A stretch of 64,000 bases of DNA from positions 26,724-90,723 of the forward strand of contig CANPDU010000009.1 of the NCBI GenBank assembly GCA_947573135.1, read 5' to 3'. Below, piece after piece: positions 26,606 through 35,142 of the stretch. The stretch is from an uncultured Bacteroidales bacterium. Its GTDB lineage: Bacteria; Bacteroidota; Bacteroidia; Bacteroidales; Muribaculaceae. Below the pieces are notes generated by a model, which saw only the letters and a list, made by a program, of their open reading frames with translations, was not told where the DNA came from and ran no database searches. A program made the translations under genes and the position numbers. Numbering within the stretch: the stretch's first letter is position 1; every line of letters starts with the position of its first letter.

Positions 26606-27636
26606 CATTCCGCCACGTTGGAGGCGATAACATCGTTGTTGAGTTCTTGCATCAGAAAATGCGAATTTCCTCTAATACCGATTTTCGGAAGTTCGACAAG
26701 CGTCGCATTGCCGCCATGCCGGTTTATAGCATCGACAAATTTGCGGGCCATTTTCAGACGCACTTCCCAATTGCTGGCGCCCAAAGTCGTGGCTCCCGAA
26801 TCGGGAATATAGTCACCAAAATATATCACAACCGGCTTACATGTAAGCTCCATGAACTTATCCACGGGCACAGACACACCGGCAAGTCCACCGGTAAGAC
26901 CGGGCAATGCTTCGGGCACTTCTCCTTCGGGGAATACAAATCCTCCGGGTTCGAGAGCGACTACACCCTTGACCTCTGTGTTATTCATGGCAGACATCCA
27001 GCCGGGGAATCCTCCCGCCGAATGTGTCACGAGTATATGATCACCAATTTTCCGCGACATCGCGTCGAGTGCGGCAACATCGAGTTTGTGGTCGCTCAGG
27101 TCGGGAACCATCTGGCGAAAGAAATTCGACACACTCAGTGAGTCTTTCGGAAACTGTATGCCATCGTTCCACTTCGGCCACAGCCCCATACGCCAGATGT
27201 CGAACCAAAATTCTTCATCGGCGACCGGCTTGACTGTAACTTCGTTGCTCGTGCGTGATGCGTGTCCACGACCAGGAAGGTCGAGCACATAAGTCGGATA
27301 ACCTTCGCGGAGAAAGAGAGTGGCAAAACCGTCGCGACCGTCAGGCGTCGTCTCCCAGCACACCCCGTCACCGCCGAAGCCATGCACGAAAACAAGCGGA
27401 AGCTTCTTGGCATCCACCGGAATCTGGTATCTTGCAAAAGCGTGGTCGCAACGATATGTCTGACCATCCTGTACGGGATCTGTCCAGCCGACAAACGTAT
27501 CGGGATCAAATGTGCCGGGACGCTCTATGGTTGTTCCCCCGACTGGGAACTGTCCCTGACGCTCTATCATCAGAGGCTTTGCTGCAAAACTGGAAATGCT
27601 CATAAATGAGAGAATTATTAAAGCGGTTGTTTTCAT
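26578..27636 (-). CDS. Exported alpha/beta hydrolase (esterase-like)
   Basis: Signal peptide MKTTALIILSFMSISSFA, then an alpha/beta hydrolase with the oxyanion motif LVFVHGFGGDGVCW, nucleophile elbow VTHSAGGFPGW and a C-terminal His in RGNSHFLMQE. An Asp/Glu acid is probably in IYFGDYIPDSG. Similar large secreted esterases of unknown substrate are common in Bacteroidetes and Proteobacteria. It is transcribed toward the NTF2-like gene and away from the cupin-decarboxylase gene. Its final codons form one arm of a 19-bp hairpin. Confidence 0.85.
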   Translation of the reverse strand: MKTTALIILSFMSISSFAAKPLMIERQGQFPVGGTTIERPGTFDPDTFVGWTDPVQDGQTYRCDHAFARYQIPVDAKKLPLVFVHGFGGDGVCWETTPDGRDGFATLFLREGYPTYVLDLPGRGHASRTSNEVTVKPVADEEFWFDIWRMGLWPKWNDGIQFPKDSLSVSNFFRQMVPDLSDHKLDVAALDAMSRKIGDHILVTHSAGGFPGWMSAMNNTEVKGVVALEPGGFVFPEGEVPEALPGLTGGLAGVSVPVDKFMELTCKPVVIYFGDYIPDSGATTLGASNWEVRLKMARKFVDAINRHGGNATLVELPKIGIRGNSHFLMQELNNDVIASNVAEWLSNNGLAD

Positions 27637-27666
27637 TTGTCAATCATATATTTGTTGAAAGAATCG

Positions 27667-27970
27667 CATATCACACCAATATTTTCGAGAACATATGACA
27701 CCTCGTCGTACATCTCGAAATGCGATGCGCTGTTTTGTGATAATAACAAAAAGGAGAACCCCTTATATATGTAATTTTTTCGGTAATCATTGCAATAATT
27801 TCAGAAAAAAGCCTACGATTACATACAGACAAACAGTTGATTAACAGTAAGATACAAAGACCACACAGCCATAACTCCCAGAAATACAGGCTATAATAGA
27901 CTGGTGAATCCCGATCGGAGATTGTTATAAGTTGTGTAATTTTACCGGAGTGATTAACTACAGTAAAATT
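27667..27970. promoter_or_regulatory. Divergent regulatory region with paired repeats
   Basis: The 348-base gap between two divergent genes holds three repeat pairs. They are the direct repeat CATATCACACC (27667-27677) and CATATGACACC (27692-27702), the inverted TTTCGAGA (27683-27690) and TCTCGAAA (27713-27720), and the inverted AATTTTAC (27938-27945) and GTAAAATT (27963-27970) just before the cupin gene. These are plausible AraC-type or dimeric regulator sites. No gene is seen. Confidence 0.35.
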
Positions 27971-27984
27971 GGTGTAAGTGTAAT

Positions 27985-29121
27985 ATGAATATTAAACTCA
28001 TAGAATTGTTAGTAATGGCAATTATAACATCTTTTTCAGTTGCCGCACAAGACTTTCAGCAACCTTATCCGATTGGAGAAGCCATGAAAGGGCATCCCAA
28101 TTTTATCGGAACGGCATACCTTTACCCCATGTCGGAGGTAAAAGAGCTCAATGTGCCCATGTTCAACGTGACTTTTGAGCCGGGCTGCCGCAACAGCTGG
28201 CACAGTCACAGCGGAGGACAATTGCTCATAGCGACCGCAGGAATCGGCTATTATCAAGAAAAGGGCAAGGCCGCCCGAAGGCTTTTTCCGGGCGACATCG
28301 TGGAAATCGCACCGAATGTTGAGCATTGGCACGGTGCGTCTCCCGACAGTTGGTTCGCTCATCTTGCGATTGAGTGTAACCCTGACAGCAACAAAGTCAC
28401 ATGGCTGTCACCTGTAACCGATGACGAATATCTGCCTGCCACAACCGACGCCGTCCAAAAGTATGCCGAGGCCAATAAGGTTCTTTCGCCGCGTCAGCAG
28501 GCCATCGTCGCTATAGGCGCATTTACCGGCCGCGGCGATCTCGAACATCTTGACGAAGCGCTTGTCGAAGGTCTTGACGTCGGTATGACTGTCAATGAAA
28601 TCAAGGAAATTCTCGTTCAGGCTTATGCTTATGCAGGCTTTCCCCGTTCATTACGAGCATTGCAGACATTCATGGCTCTTCTCGACAAGCGTAAAGCAGC
28701 CGGCATCAATGATATAATGGGCAAGGAAGCGACCCCAATGCCGGATACGGATGACACGACCAAATATGCGCTTGGAAAGAAGAACCTGGCAACACTGTCA
28801 GGAGTCCCAGCCGATGCCCCGGCAAGCGGTTATGCTGTGTTCGCCCCGGTTATCGACAAATTCCTGAAAGAACATCTGTTTGCTGATATTTTCGACCGTG
28901 ACATACTTTCGTGGCAGGATCGCGAACTGGCTACTGTTTCCGTGATTACAGGTGTCGGAGGCGTGGAACCTATGGCCGCCGCACACATGGGCATCTGTCT
29001 GCATCAGGGTCTTACTCCCGACCAATTGTCGGCATTGCTCAACATCATTGAAATCAATCTCGGACCGGAATACTCAACACCATTGCGGCCTGTTGTAGAG
29101 AAGTTTGAAAACAGAAAATAA
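27985..29121 (+). CDS. Exported cupin plus double carboxymuconolactone-decarboxylase-like protein
   Basis: Signal peptide (MNIKLIELLVMAIITSFSVAAQ), then a cupin domain with metal ligands in NSWHSHSGGQLL and EHWHGAS (about residues 70-115). Two AhpD/CMD-like helical domains follow: one around SPRQQAIVAIGAFTGRGDLE, split as SPRQQAIVAIGAF and TGRGDLEHLDEAL, and one around SWQDRELATVSVITGVGG. The usual CxxC of AhpD peroxidases is missing in both, arguing against a peroxidase. Similar cupin-CMD proteins accompany aldo/keto reductases and flavodoxins in Bacteroidetes, supporting a link with the cluster upstream. Reaction unknown. Confidence 0.85.
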   Translation: MNIKLIELLVMAIITSFSVAAQDFQQPYPIGEAMKGHPNFIGTAYLYPMSEVKELNVPMFNVTFEPGCRNSWHSHSGGQLLIATAGIGYYQEKGKAARRLFPGDIVEIAPNVEHWHGASPDSWFAHLAIECNPDSNKVTWLSPVTDDEYLPATTDAVQKYAEANKVLSPRQQAIVAIGAFTGRGDLEHLDEALVEGLDVGMTVNEIKEILVQAYAYAGFPRSLRALQTFMALLDKRKAAGINDIMGKEATPMPDTDDTTKYALGKKNLATLSGVPADAPASGYAVFAPVIDKFLKEHLFADIFDRDILSWQDRELATVSVITGVGGVEPMAAAHMGICLHQGLTPDQLSALLNIIEINLGPEYSTPLRPVVEKFENRK

Positions 29122-29144
29122 ACAAGCGTTTTGCTTGCTTATAT

Positions 29145-29184
29145 AATGCCGGAAATGAAGAAGAGCTTCGTTTTCGGCATTTTT
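29145..29184 (+). terminator. Intrinsic terminator after the cupin-decarboxylase gene
   Basis: AATGCCGGAAATGAAG (29145-29160) pairs with CTTCGTTTTCGGCATT (29166-29181) with a few internal mismatches, followed by TTT. It lies 23 bases after the stop codon. Confidence 0.6.
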
Positions 29185-29622
29185 AATGTTTAAACAGTCA
29201 ATATCAAGTCCAAATGTTATAGTCAATAAGGCTCTTATAATCTGAAATAATATATTCATTAAGAGCGTATGCTTCCAATTATTTTTATAACTTTGCATTA
29301 TCCGATGGAAGAGACATGCCGTTGGAAAAGAAAAGTGTCAAGCTTTCTTTCTCAGCAAGACGAATCGCCAGTTCAATAACAGACTGAGATAGAGTAAGAT
29401 TAGACGCTCTTTCTGTTTTGTAGTATCTGCTGATGCGACCTATGGCGTCGCATCTTCGCATACTCAATTCAGAGGGGCAGTTTATTCTACCCTTAGATCA
29501 TTCAGTCTGTAGGCTTTGGCGAGCCTGTCTTGCTATGATTGTGGTGCGATAAATTCCCCTCTTTTCTTGTACCCAAACTTAAACAGCCAAATTAGGGAGT
29601 CAGGAGGCAAAGAACAATCTTT
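29185..29622. other. Intergenic stretch without a supported gene
   Basis: A 60-codon frame on the minus strand (29285-29467, start MSMRRCDAIGRISRYYKTER) is the only coding possibility. It is short, lacks a known domain and cannot be confirmed. No tRNA, terminator or clear promoter was found. The sequence just before 29623 should contain the promoter of the secreted-protein pair. Confidence 0.4.
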
Positions 29623-30135
29623 ATGAAAAAGAAATTTTTTCTGCTGATCCTTATCGGAGCTATTGGACAATTATTGATGGCCGGAGACTGGAGAACCCGC
29701 TATGGCCGGGATGCTTTTGGTGACGAAGATCCATCTCGAGTGGTATATACCGTAAATCTTTCAGGCACGACTAATATTGTACGGCCAAACGAAAATTGCA
29801 TTTTGGGTGTAATGGCATATCCTTATAATGGATATGCTGTCATAAAAGTTTTTTTACATCGAGATAGTGGCGATTTTTCCGCTTTCTTTTCTAATAGTAC
29901 GGCTTATTTCAAACTATCTGACGGGAGCAAACTCTCTGTATCTTGTCAGGTTGATGATAATGGAGACTTGTGGTTAGGAACGAATCGAACTGAAATAATT
30001 ACTGTTGAAAAAATTTTCAACAATGGGAATTTCACTCTTTCTATTCAAAGCAGCAACGATTTCGGAGACAGAATGACTTGTTTGTTTAGAGTGGGAGCCC
30101 AGACAACCGGAATTAAAGGACTTGTAAATCAGTAA
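29623..30135 (+). CDS. Secreted beta-rich protein of unknown function, paralogue A
   Basis: Signal peptide MKKKFFLLILIGAIGQLLMA followed by a beta-rich domain of about 150 residues. It is a diverged copy of the N-terminal domain of the next gene: GDWRTRYGRDAFGDED matches SNWQKLYMADEFGDPD, and the end FRVGAQTTGIKGL matches FKIGTQGQGIKRL. I do not recognise the family. The next gene starts two bases after its stop, so the pair is an operon that arose by tandem duplication. Likely periplasmic or surface-exposed. Confidence 0.7.
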   Translation: MKKKFFLLILIGAIGQLLMAGDWRTRYGRDAFGDEDPSRVVYTVNLSGTTNIVRPNENCILGVMAYPYNGYAVIKVFLHRDSGDFSAFFSNSTAYFKLSDGSKLSVSCQVDDNGDLWLGTNRTEIITVEKIFNNGNFTLSIQSSNDFGDRMTCLFRVGAQTTGIKGLVNQ

Positions 30136-30137
30136 AT

Positions 30138-30977
30138 ATGTCTCAAATTAATCGAATTGGTTTAAAATATTTGGCATTATGCTTTTTGTTATTGATTATC
30201 ACACCCATAAGTTTTGCGAGCAACTGGCAAAAGCTATACATGGCTGATGAGTTCGGCGATCCTGACTATTCCAAACCGGTGTATGAGTTGATTGTTGATC
30301 CGATTGGAGGATATGGAGCGACTGTTACGTTCAGCTATATACAAGGATTGTTCGTTATGGGATTTACTGATGCCCACGTAATTCTTGATGATGTGAAATC
30401 TATCAAGGCTAAATCTTCCACCGGAACAGTTTATGATATTCCATTCGAACAAATCAGCCATGAACCTGCCGAATACAGAATACCTAAAGAAGGAGCAGAT
30501 ATTCTTTTGGATTTATTGGAAACCGGATATTTCAGTCTGAGCGTCAAAACGCCCGTGCCATTTGCATACGGGGAATACACTAATCATGCTTTCAAAATTG
30601 GCACTCAGGGACAAGGAATAAAACGCTTGACCGGAGTTAAATCCGTTTCAGAAGGCAAAGCTGCTTTCAAAGGTAAAATTGGTGATAAATATTCAATTAC
30701 CGTTCAGTTCGATCAGACTGAGACTGTGTTTGAAAATGGCGGCACACTGACCGGCATATACTGGTACGGCAATGGTTCCAATGGAAAAATGAAACTCAAA
30801 GGGGCGGTAGATTACCTGGGCAGAATAGAACTGGAGGAATATGATCCGCAGGGCAAGAAATGCGGAGAATGGTATCTGAACACCGTTTCAAGCGACGACG
30901 GGATGAAATATGTCATTGATGGCGTGATGACGAATTTGAAAGGGCAAACATTTAGTGTGGTATGCGAGCAGCAGTAA
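30138..30977 (+). CDS. Secreted two-domain beta protein of unknown function, paralogue B
   Basis: An N-terminal hydrophobic signal (about residues 8-27) is followed by the same domain as paralogue A (to about residue 165). A second domain is not present in A, with the repeating pattern GTLTGIYWYGNGSNGKMKL, GRIELEEYDPQGKKCGEWYL and DGVMTNLKGQTFSV. The second domain looks like an all-beta barrel or sandwich with G-x-Y and E-x-x-x-x-G-K strands. Function unknown. It is followed by a terminator hairpin. Confidence 0.7.
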   Translation: MSQINRIGLKYLALCFLLLIITPISFASNWQKLYMADEFGDPDYSKPVYELIVDPIGGYGATVTFSYIQGLFVMGFTDAHVILDDVKSIKAKSSTGTVYDIPFEQISHEPAEYRIPKEGADILLDLLETGYFSLSVKTPVPFAYGEYTNHAFKIGTQGQGIKRLTGVKSVSEGKAAFKGKIGDKYSITVQFDQTETVFENGGTLTGIYWYGNGSNGKMKLKGAVDYLGRIELEEYDPQGKKCGEWYLNTVSSDDGMKYVIDGVMTNLKGQTFSVVCEQQ

Positions 30978-30991
30978 TTTTGCTGTTTCAT

Positions 30992-31034
30992 AACATAACA
31001 GCTCACTCTTAACCGAACGAGCTGTTATGTTTTA
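30992..31034 (+). terminator. Intrinsic terminator
   Basis: AACATAACAGCTC (30992-31004) pairs perfectly with GAGCTGTTATGTT (31019-31031), followed by TTT. It ends the operon of the two secreted paralogues. Confidence 0.75.
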
Positions 31035-31116
31035 TGCGGGCTTAATCGACCGAATGTAAAATAAATTTGATTATGACTGCGCTTATCAGTATTTTTGATG
31101 CATGATAATTTAGAGC

Positions 31117-31245
31117 TTGTCCACGATATTTGCTCAAGCTGAAAATAGGATCACCCTTAACGAGGCAGAATTCAGCCTCGACAAAGGACTGCATATCGAC
31201 ACAGACGGGCGAACTTCAGTTAAAGCATATAAGTCTTTTTCATAA
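31117..31245 (+). pseudogene. Possible coding remnant
   Basis: An open frame reads STIFAQAENRITLNEAEF then SLDKGLHIDTDGRTSVKAYK and ends at TAA. It has protein-like composition but no ATG start and is closed by an upstream stop. It may be the tail of a deleted gene in the 376-base gap before the sigma operon. The assignment is weak. Confidence 0.2.
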
Positions 31246-31269
31246 AAATAGAGTTTTTTTCGCGCACAC

Positions 31270-31298
31270 GTCACATTTTTCGGCACTGTAACGTCTAA
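31270..31298 (+). promoter_or_regulatory. Candidate ECF-type promoter of the sigma operon
   Basis: GTCACA (31270-31275) and CGTCTAA (31292-31298) are separated by 16 bases, the layout and -10 core (CGTC) of ECF-sigma promoters. It lies 56 bases before the first gene of an operon that encodes an ECF sigma factor, so autoregulation is the natural reading. Confidence 0.45.
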
Positions 31299-31353
31299 CA
31301 AGTGAGATGTCTCAAAATCAACATTAAAAACTTTATTATAAAACATCAAAATT

Positions 31354-31764
31354 ATGTCAGAAGATATTATAGCATTATTTATCCCGATAGGAATCTGTGT
31401 AGTTGTACCTATTGCAGTCGTATGGATAATATTCAAAGCTTTTATGAACAGAGATAACCGTCGGACTGAAGTACTAATCGAAGCTATCAAGTCAAATAAC
31501 GGCATCGATACCGATAAACTCGCCGAAACGATGTCAAATCGCAGCCGCACTCCGCGAGAAATCCTCAATCTGCGTCTGCTCCGTGGATGTATATTCTCTT
31601 TTATCGGTATTGCTTTACTTGTATGCTCTCTCATTTTCCAAAACAACGCTACGGATTTTGACATTGCAGTCATTTTTATAGTCACAGGGTTAGCATCACT
31701 GGCAGTTGGAATAAGTTACCTGACAGTATATTTTGTGACCCGCAAAACCATTGATGCCGACTGA
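31354..31764 (+). CDS. DUF6249-like membrane protein
   Basis: A 136-residue membrane protein with one N-terminal transmembrane segment (about residues 5-28) and two more in the C-terminal half (about 80-97 and 105-128). Between them is a soluble loop with the conserved-looking RTPREILNLRLLRGC. It resembles the DUF6249 proteins that accompany ECF sigma factors in Bacteroidetes. It is first in a three-gene operon with the sigma factor and a putative anti-sigma protein. It may sense an envelope signal, but that is inferred from context only. Confidence 0.7.
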   Translation: MSEDIIALFIPIGICVVVPIAVVWIIFKAFMNRDNRRTEVLIEAIKSNNGIDTDKLAETMSNRSRTPREILNLRLLRGCIFSFIGIALLVCSLIFQNNATDFDIAVIFIVTGLASLAVGISYLTVYFVTRKTIDAD

Positions 31765-31768
31765 TCGC

Positions 31769-32254
31769 ATGAACCGTGAGCAATTCATTCAGCAAGTCAA
31801 CAACTGTCAGAGAGCGCTCCGTCGCTTTCTGACAGCATTATGCTGCGGAGACGCGCAACTCGCCGATGACATAGCTCAGGATGCTTTTCTAAAAGCCTAT
31901 GTTTCCTGTGACGGTCTGAAAGACGATGGGAAATTCAGTTCTTGGATATACCAGATAGCATACAATACTTTCGTGAGCTATACACGTTCTAAAAAATATA
32001 CTTTCGACCTTGCAGCTACCGCTGATATCGTCACACAAGAACAACCGGACGACAACTTCAGGTATCAGGCATTATATGCCGCGCTCGACCGTCTTTCCGA
32101 GAAAGAGCGCTCTGCCATACTGCTTTTTTATCTTGAAGGATATTCCATAAAGGAAATAGCGGAAATTACAGATCACAGTCAGGACGCAATCAGACAACAT
32201 CTTTCCCGCGGAAGAAATAATCTCAGAAAATATTTAGAATCTCAGGAACAATGA
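31769..32254 (+). CDS. ECF-type RNA polymerase sigma factor
   Basis: Sigma-70 family ECF factor. Region 2 reads LADDIAQDAFLKAY and FSSWIYQIAYNTFVSYTRSK. Region 4 reads LSEKERSAILLFYLEGYSIKEIAEI, split as LSEKERSAILLFYLEG and YSIKEIAEITDHSQDAIRQH, ending LSRGRNNLRKYL. Starts at 31754 and 31769 are both possible; I use the ATG at 31769 just after the DUF6249 stop. Its stop overlaps the next start (ATGA). An ECF-like promoter upstream of the operon suggests autoregulation. Confidence 0.93.
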   Translation: MNREQFIQQVNNCQRALRRFLTALCCGDAQLADDIAQDAFLKAYVSCDGLKDDGKFSSWIYQIAYNTFVSYTRSKKYTFDLAATADIVTQEQPDDNFRYQALYAALDRLSEKERSAILLFYLEGYSIKEIAEITDHSQDAIRQHLSRGRNNLRKYLESQEQ

Positions 32255-32655
32255 TGGACGATCAATTTTTCAAAGAATTATTCAAAAGCTACGAGCCGAG
32301 ACTCTCCTCGGACAATCAATTTATCGATCGTCTCGAACGTAAACTCGAAGCAGTAGAAACACTGAAAGAGCATAACGCTGCATTGCGCAAGCGTTGCCGC
32401 AAAGCCATCATAGCCGCCGCAATCGCAGGCTTTGCGACCGGTATAGCATTCTCCCTTGGAATGCCTTATATCGCACAGTCATTCTCGAATCTAAAATTGC
32501 ATCTGCCAGACTATTCTTTATTGCAAACACTGGCCGGCAACTCTCAGTTACTTATGTGGCCCATAGCTTGTGCCACTTCCCTGTTCATCGCCATCAACAC
32601 TTACGAGATCAGTCTGTCACTCCAGTCAAAACATTCAGCCATCAGACAGTCGTAA
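32251..32655 (+). CDS. Putative membrane anti-sigma factor
   Basis: A 134-residue protein with a charged cytoplasmic N-terminal region (about 1-48: KELFKSYEPRLSSDNQFIDRL, here noted as KELFKSYEPRLSS and NQFIDRLERKLEAVE) and two transmembrane segments (about 50-68 and 98-117). Overlap with the sigma gene and this topology fit a membrane-tethered anti-sigma factor, though no zinc (ZAS) motif is present. It is the last gene of the operon. No terminator was recognised in the 170 bases after it. Confidence 0.65.
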   Translation: MMDDQFFKELFKSYEPRLSSDNQFIDRLERKLEAVETLKEHNAALRKRCRKAIIAAAIAGFATGIAFSLGMPYIAQSFSNLKLHLPDYSLLQTLAGNSQLLMWPIACATSLFIAINTYEISLSLQSKHSAIRQS

Positions 32656-32826
32656 CACGATTAACACCATCGGTATTATAACATCAGATTTTTCGGTGCT
32701 CAAAGATAAAATTCGGAAGGAGTAATGTTTTTTACAACAATCATCTCAAGCTTTTAGAAAAAAATCGCTGTTGTGAGACGCGAAATCAAAAAATTATCCG
32801 TACTTTTGTGAAAATTTGGATAGAAA

Positions 32827-33120
32827 ATGGCCGCAGATCTCAAACAGCAGCTCGAACGGGTAGCCGCTAAGGCTGATTTGATTGTCGAACGTTGCAGACG
32901 TTTGACACAGCAGAGGGATGAGGCATTCGCCACGATTGAAGAGCTGAGACGGCAACTTGCCGCCCGCGACAAAGAAATCGAACGGTTCAGTGTCGAAAAC
33001 GAATACCTTCATCTGGCATCTGCCCTTTGTCCTGACCGCAAAGAAATAGAGAAAGCCAGGTCATTGATATCCGGATTAGTGCGGGATATTGACCGCTGCA
33101 TCCTCGACCTTAAAGAATGA
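32827..33120 (+). CDS. Small coiled-coil protein preceding ZapA
   Basis: A 97-residue, almost wholly helical heptad-rich protein (LKQQLERVAAKADLIVERC, RDEAFATIEELRRQLAARD). It lies 8 bases before zapA and so is probably co-translated with it. Size, coiled coil and position suggest a division-associated partner, reminiscent of ZapB, but homology is not shown. Such an ORF before zapA is common in Bacteroidales, from memory. Confidence 0.7.
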   Translation: MAADLKQQLERVAAKADLIVERCRRLTQQRDEAFATIEELRRQLAARDKEIERFSVENEYLHLASALCPDRKEIEKARSLISGLVRDIDRCILDLKE

Positions 33121-33128
33121 AGATGTAG

Positions 33129-33419
33129 ATGAACGATAAACTTAGAGTAACAATCAAAATAGCCGATGTCGAACCGATCCACTTTGAAATCGATCGTGAC
33201 GAGGAAATAGTCTACCGCAAGGCTGAATATCACGTCAACAAACTGTGGAGCGAATGGCTTCAGGCTCATAAAAATAAATCGTCACAGGAAGTGCTTGCAC
33301 GAGTGGCTCTGGCGTTTGCAGAACTTTACTACCGTAAAAGCGATCAGCTTGAAGGTCAGGCACGAATGATTGACAATTTTGAAAAACAGCTTGACGACCT
33401 GCTTTTACAGGGCGAATAA
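33129..33419 (+). CDS. zapA: Cell division protein ZapA
   Basis: A 96-residue ZapA family protein that bundles FtsZ filaments at the division site. The beta-rich N-terminal domain (LRVTIKIADVEPIHFEIDRDEE, noted as LRVTIKIADVEPIHF) is followed by the C-terminal coiled coil (VALAFAELYYRKSDQ, IDNFEKQLDDLL). The length matches the family. It follows the coiled-coil partner and is followed by a strong hairpin and then RNase Y. Confidence 0.88.
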   Translation: MNDKLRVTIKIADVEPIHFEIDRDEEIVYRKAEYHVNKLWSEWLQAHKNKSSQEVLARVALAFAELYYRKSDQLEGQARMIDNFEKQLDDLLLQGE

Positions 33420-33420
33420 G

Positions 33421-33531
33421 CAACTCTGAGGCGCATTGTCGCCGGTCGCGGACTCAAGAGTGAGACGAAAAGATATCACCCGCACAGCTTTATAGCCGAC
33501 ACACGATCCGGCTGTAAGGATGTGCGTTTTT
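33421..33531 (+). ncRNA. Structured RNA or terminator region between zapA and rny
   Basis: About 110 bases contain three stems: GGCG/CGCC near 33430-33443, ACTC/GAGT near 33452-33461, and a long interrupted hairpin. The last pairs CGCACA (33481-33486) with TGTGCG (33521-33526), has an inner AGCCG/CGGCT stem, and is followed by TTTTTA. The last hairpin is a good terminator. The whole could be a small RNA (6S RNA lies after zapA in other bacteria) or an attenuator for rny. No family match could be tested. Confidence 0.4.
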
Positions 33532-33576
33532 ATTGAATATATTAACAATTAATTCATTATATAATAACTAAATATC

Positions 33577-35130
33577 ATGAACTCTAGTTTAAATATACTG
33601 ATATGCGTGGCAATCGGAGTTATTGCGGCAGCTATTGCAGTAGCCGCTACGCTTATTATCCAGCGATCGATGGCCAAAACCAGAGCCAAAACAATAGTCG
33701 CCGACGCCGAACGCGAAGCCGAGGATCTGAAACGCAACAAAGTCCTCGAAGGACGCGAAGAAGCCTTGCAGATTACTGCTGACGCTGAAAAGCAAGCTAA
33801 TCAGCGCATGGCGAAGTTACAATCGGCTGAGGCAAAGATCAAACAACGCGAACTTCAGCTTAATCAGCAGCAAGGAGAGAATGCTCGTGCACGTAATGAA
33901 ATCGAAGCCTCAAGGCAATCACTTGAAGCTCAGTTTGCCGCATCCGAAGCTCGTCAGGCAGAACTCGAAAAACTCCATCGCAATGCTCAGGAGCAACTTG
34001 AACATATTTCAGGTCTCTCATCCGATGAAGCGCGAGAAAAACTGATCGAATCCCTAAAGGATGAGGCAAAGACAGCGGCTGCATCCTATATCAACGACAT
34101 CATGGACGAGGCTAAAATGACAGCCAATAAGGAAGCAAAACGAATTGTAGTTCAAAGCATTCAGCGCGTAGCGACAGAAACCGCCATTGAAAATTCCGTC
34201 TCTGTATTCCATATAGATTCGGACGAGATAAAAGGCCGTATTATTGGCCGCGAAGGCCGAAATATCCGTGCACTTGAAGCAGCCACGGGTATTGAAATAA
34301 TTGTCGATGACACGCCCGAGGCAATCGTCCTTTCAGGATTTGACCCCGTACGCCGAGAAATAGCACGTCTTGCTCTGCATCAGCTTGTTGCAGACGGACG
34401 TATCCATCCTGCCCGTATTGAGGAAGTTGTGGCAAAAGTACGCAAACAAATCGAAGAAGAAATAATCGAAACCGGCAAACGAACCGCTATCGACCTCGGC
34501 ATACACGGACTTCACCCTGACCTTATACGTATGGTCGGCAAAATGAAATATCGCTCAAGCTACGGCCAAAATCTTCTCCAGCATTCACGCGAGACAGCCA
34601 ATCTCTGCGCAATCATGGCTTCTGAGCTAGGTCTTAATCCAAAAAAGGCCCGTCGCGCCGGTCTGCTTCACGATATTGGCAAAGTGCCTGACGAAGAGCC
34701 CGAACTACCCCACGCTTTACTAGGCATGAAACTTGCAGAAAAATACAAGGAGAAACCGGAAATCTGCAATGCTATCGGAGCACACCACGACGAGATCGAA
34801 CAAACATCACTCCTCGCACCTATCGTACAGGTTTGCGATGCGATTTCAGGTGCACGCCCGGGTGCACGCCGTGAAATCGTTGAAGCATATATCAAACGTC
34901 TTAAAGATCTCGAACAACTTGCTTTATCTTATCCGGGCGTCATTAAAACCTATGCTATTCAGGCAGGCCGCGAATTACGCGTAATAGTCGGAGCGGATAA
35001 GATCGACGACACAGAGACCGAAAAACTGTCATCAGAAATTGCACGTCGCATCCAGGACGAGATGACTTATCCGGGTCAGGTCAAAATCACCGTCATACGC
35101 GAAACCAGAGCTGTCAGCTTCGCAAAATAA
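33577..35130 (+). CDS. rny: Ribonuclease Y
   Basis: Membrane-anchored endoribonuclease that starts mRNA decay. One transmembrane helix (about 7-29), a long coiled coil (about 35-190), a KH domain with [15 protein letters not shown] (about 215-230), and an HD domain with GLLHDIGK and AIGAHHDE metal ligands. The C-terminal region has [20 protein letters not shown], noted as [15 protein letters not shown]. The 517-residue length is normal. It lies 12 bases before ricT, whose product forms a complex with RNase Y in Bacillus. Confidence 0.96.
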   Translation: MNSSLNILICVAIGVIAAAIAVAATLIIQRSMAKTRAKTIVADAEREAEDLKRNKVLEGREEALQITADAEKQANQRMAKLQSAEAKIKQRELQLNQQQGENARARNEIEASRQSLEAQFAASEARQAELEKLHRNAQEQLEHISGLSSDEAREKLIESLKDEAKTAAASYINDIMDEAKMTANKEAKRIVVQSIQRVATETAIENSVSVFHIDSDEIKGRIIGREGRNIRALEAATGIEIIVDDTPEAIVLSGFDPVRREIARLALHQLVADGRIHPARIEEVVAKVRKQIEEEIIETGKRTAIDLGIHGLHPDLIRMVGKMKYRSSYGQNLLQHSRETANLCAIMASELGLNPKKARRAGLLHDIGKVPDEEPELPHALLGMKLAEKYKEKPEICNAIGAHHDEIEQTSLLAPIVQVCDAISGARPGARREIVEAYIKRLKDLEQLALSYPGVIKTYAIQAGRELRVIVGADKIDDTETEKLSSEIARRIQDEMTYPGQVKITVIRETRAVSFAK

Positions 35131-35142
35131 ACGCGACGACAC

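Noticed and set aside
29285..29467. 60-codon minus-strand ORF in a gene-poor gap
   Set aside because: No domain, signal or coupling to another gene; not strong enough to call a gene.
31134..31685. 183-codon minus-strand frame opposite the DUF6249-like gene
   Set aside because: It covers the operon leader and the first gene in reverse, with no family features.
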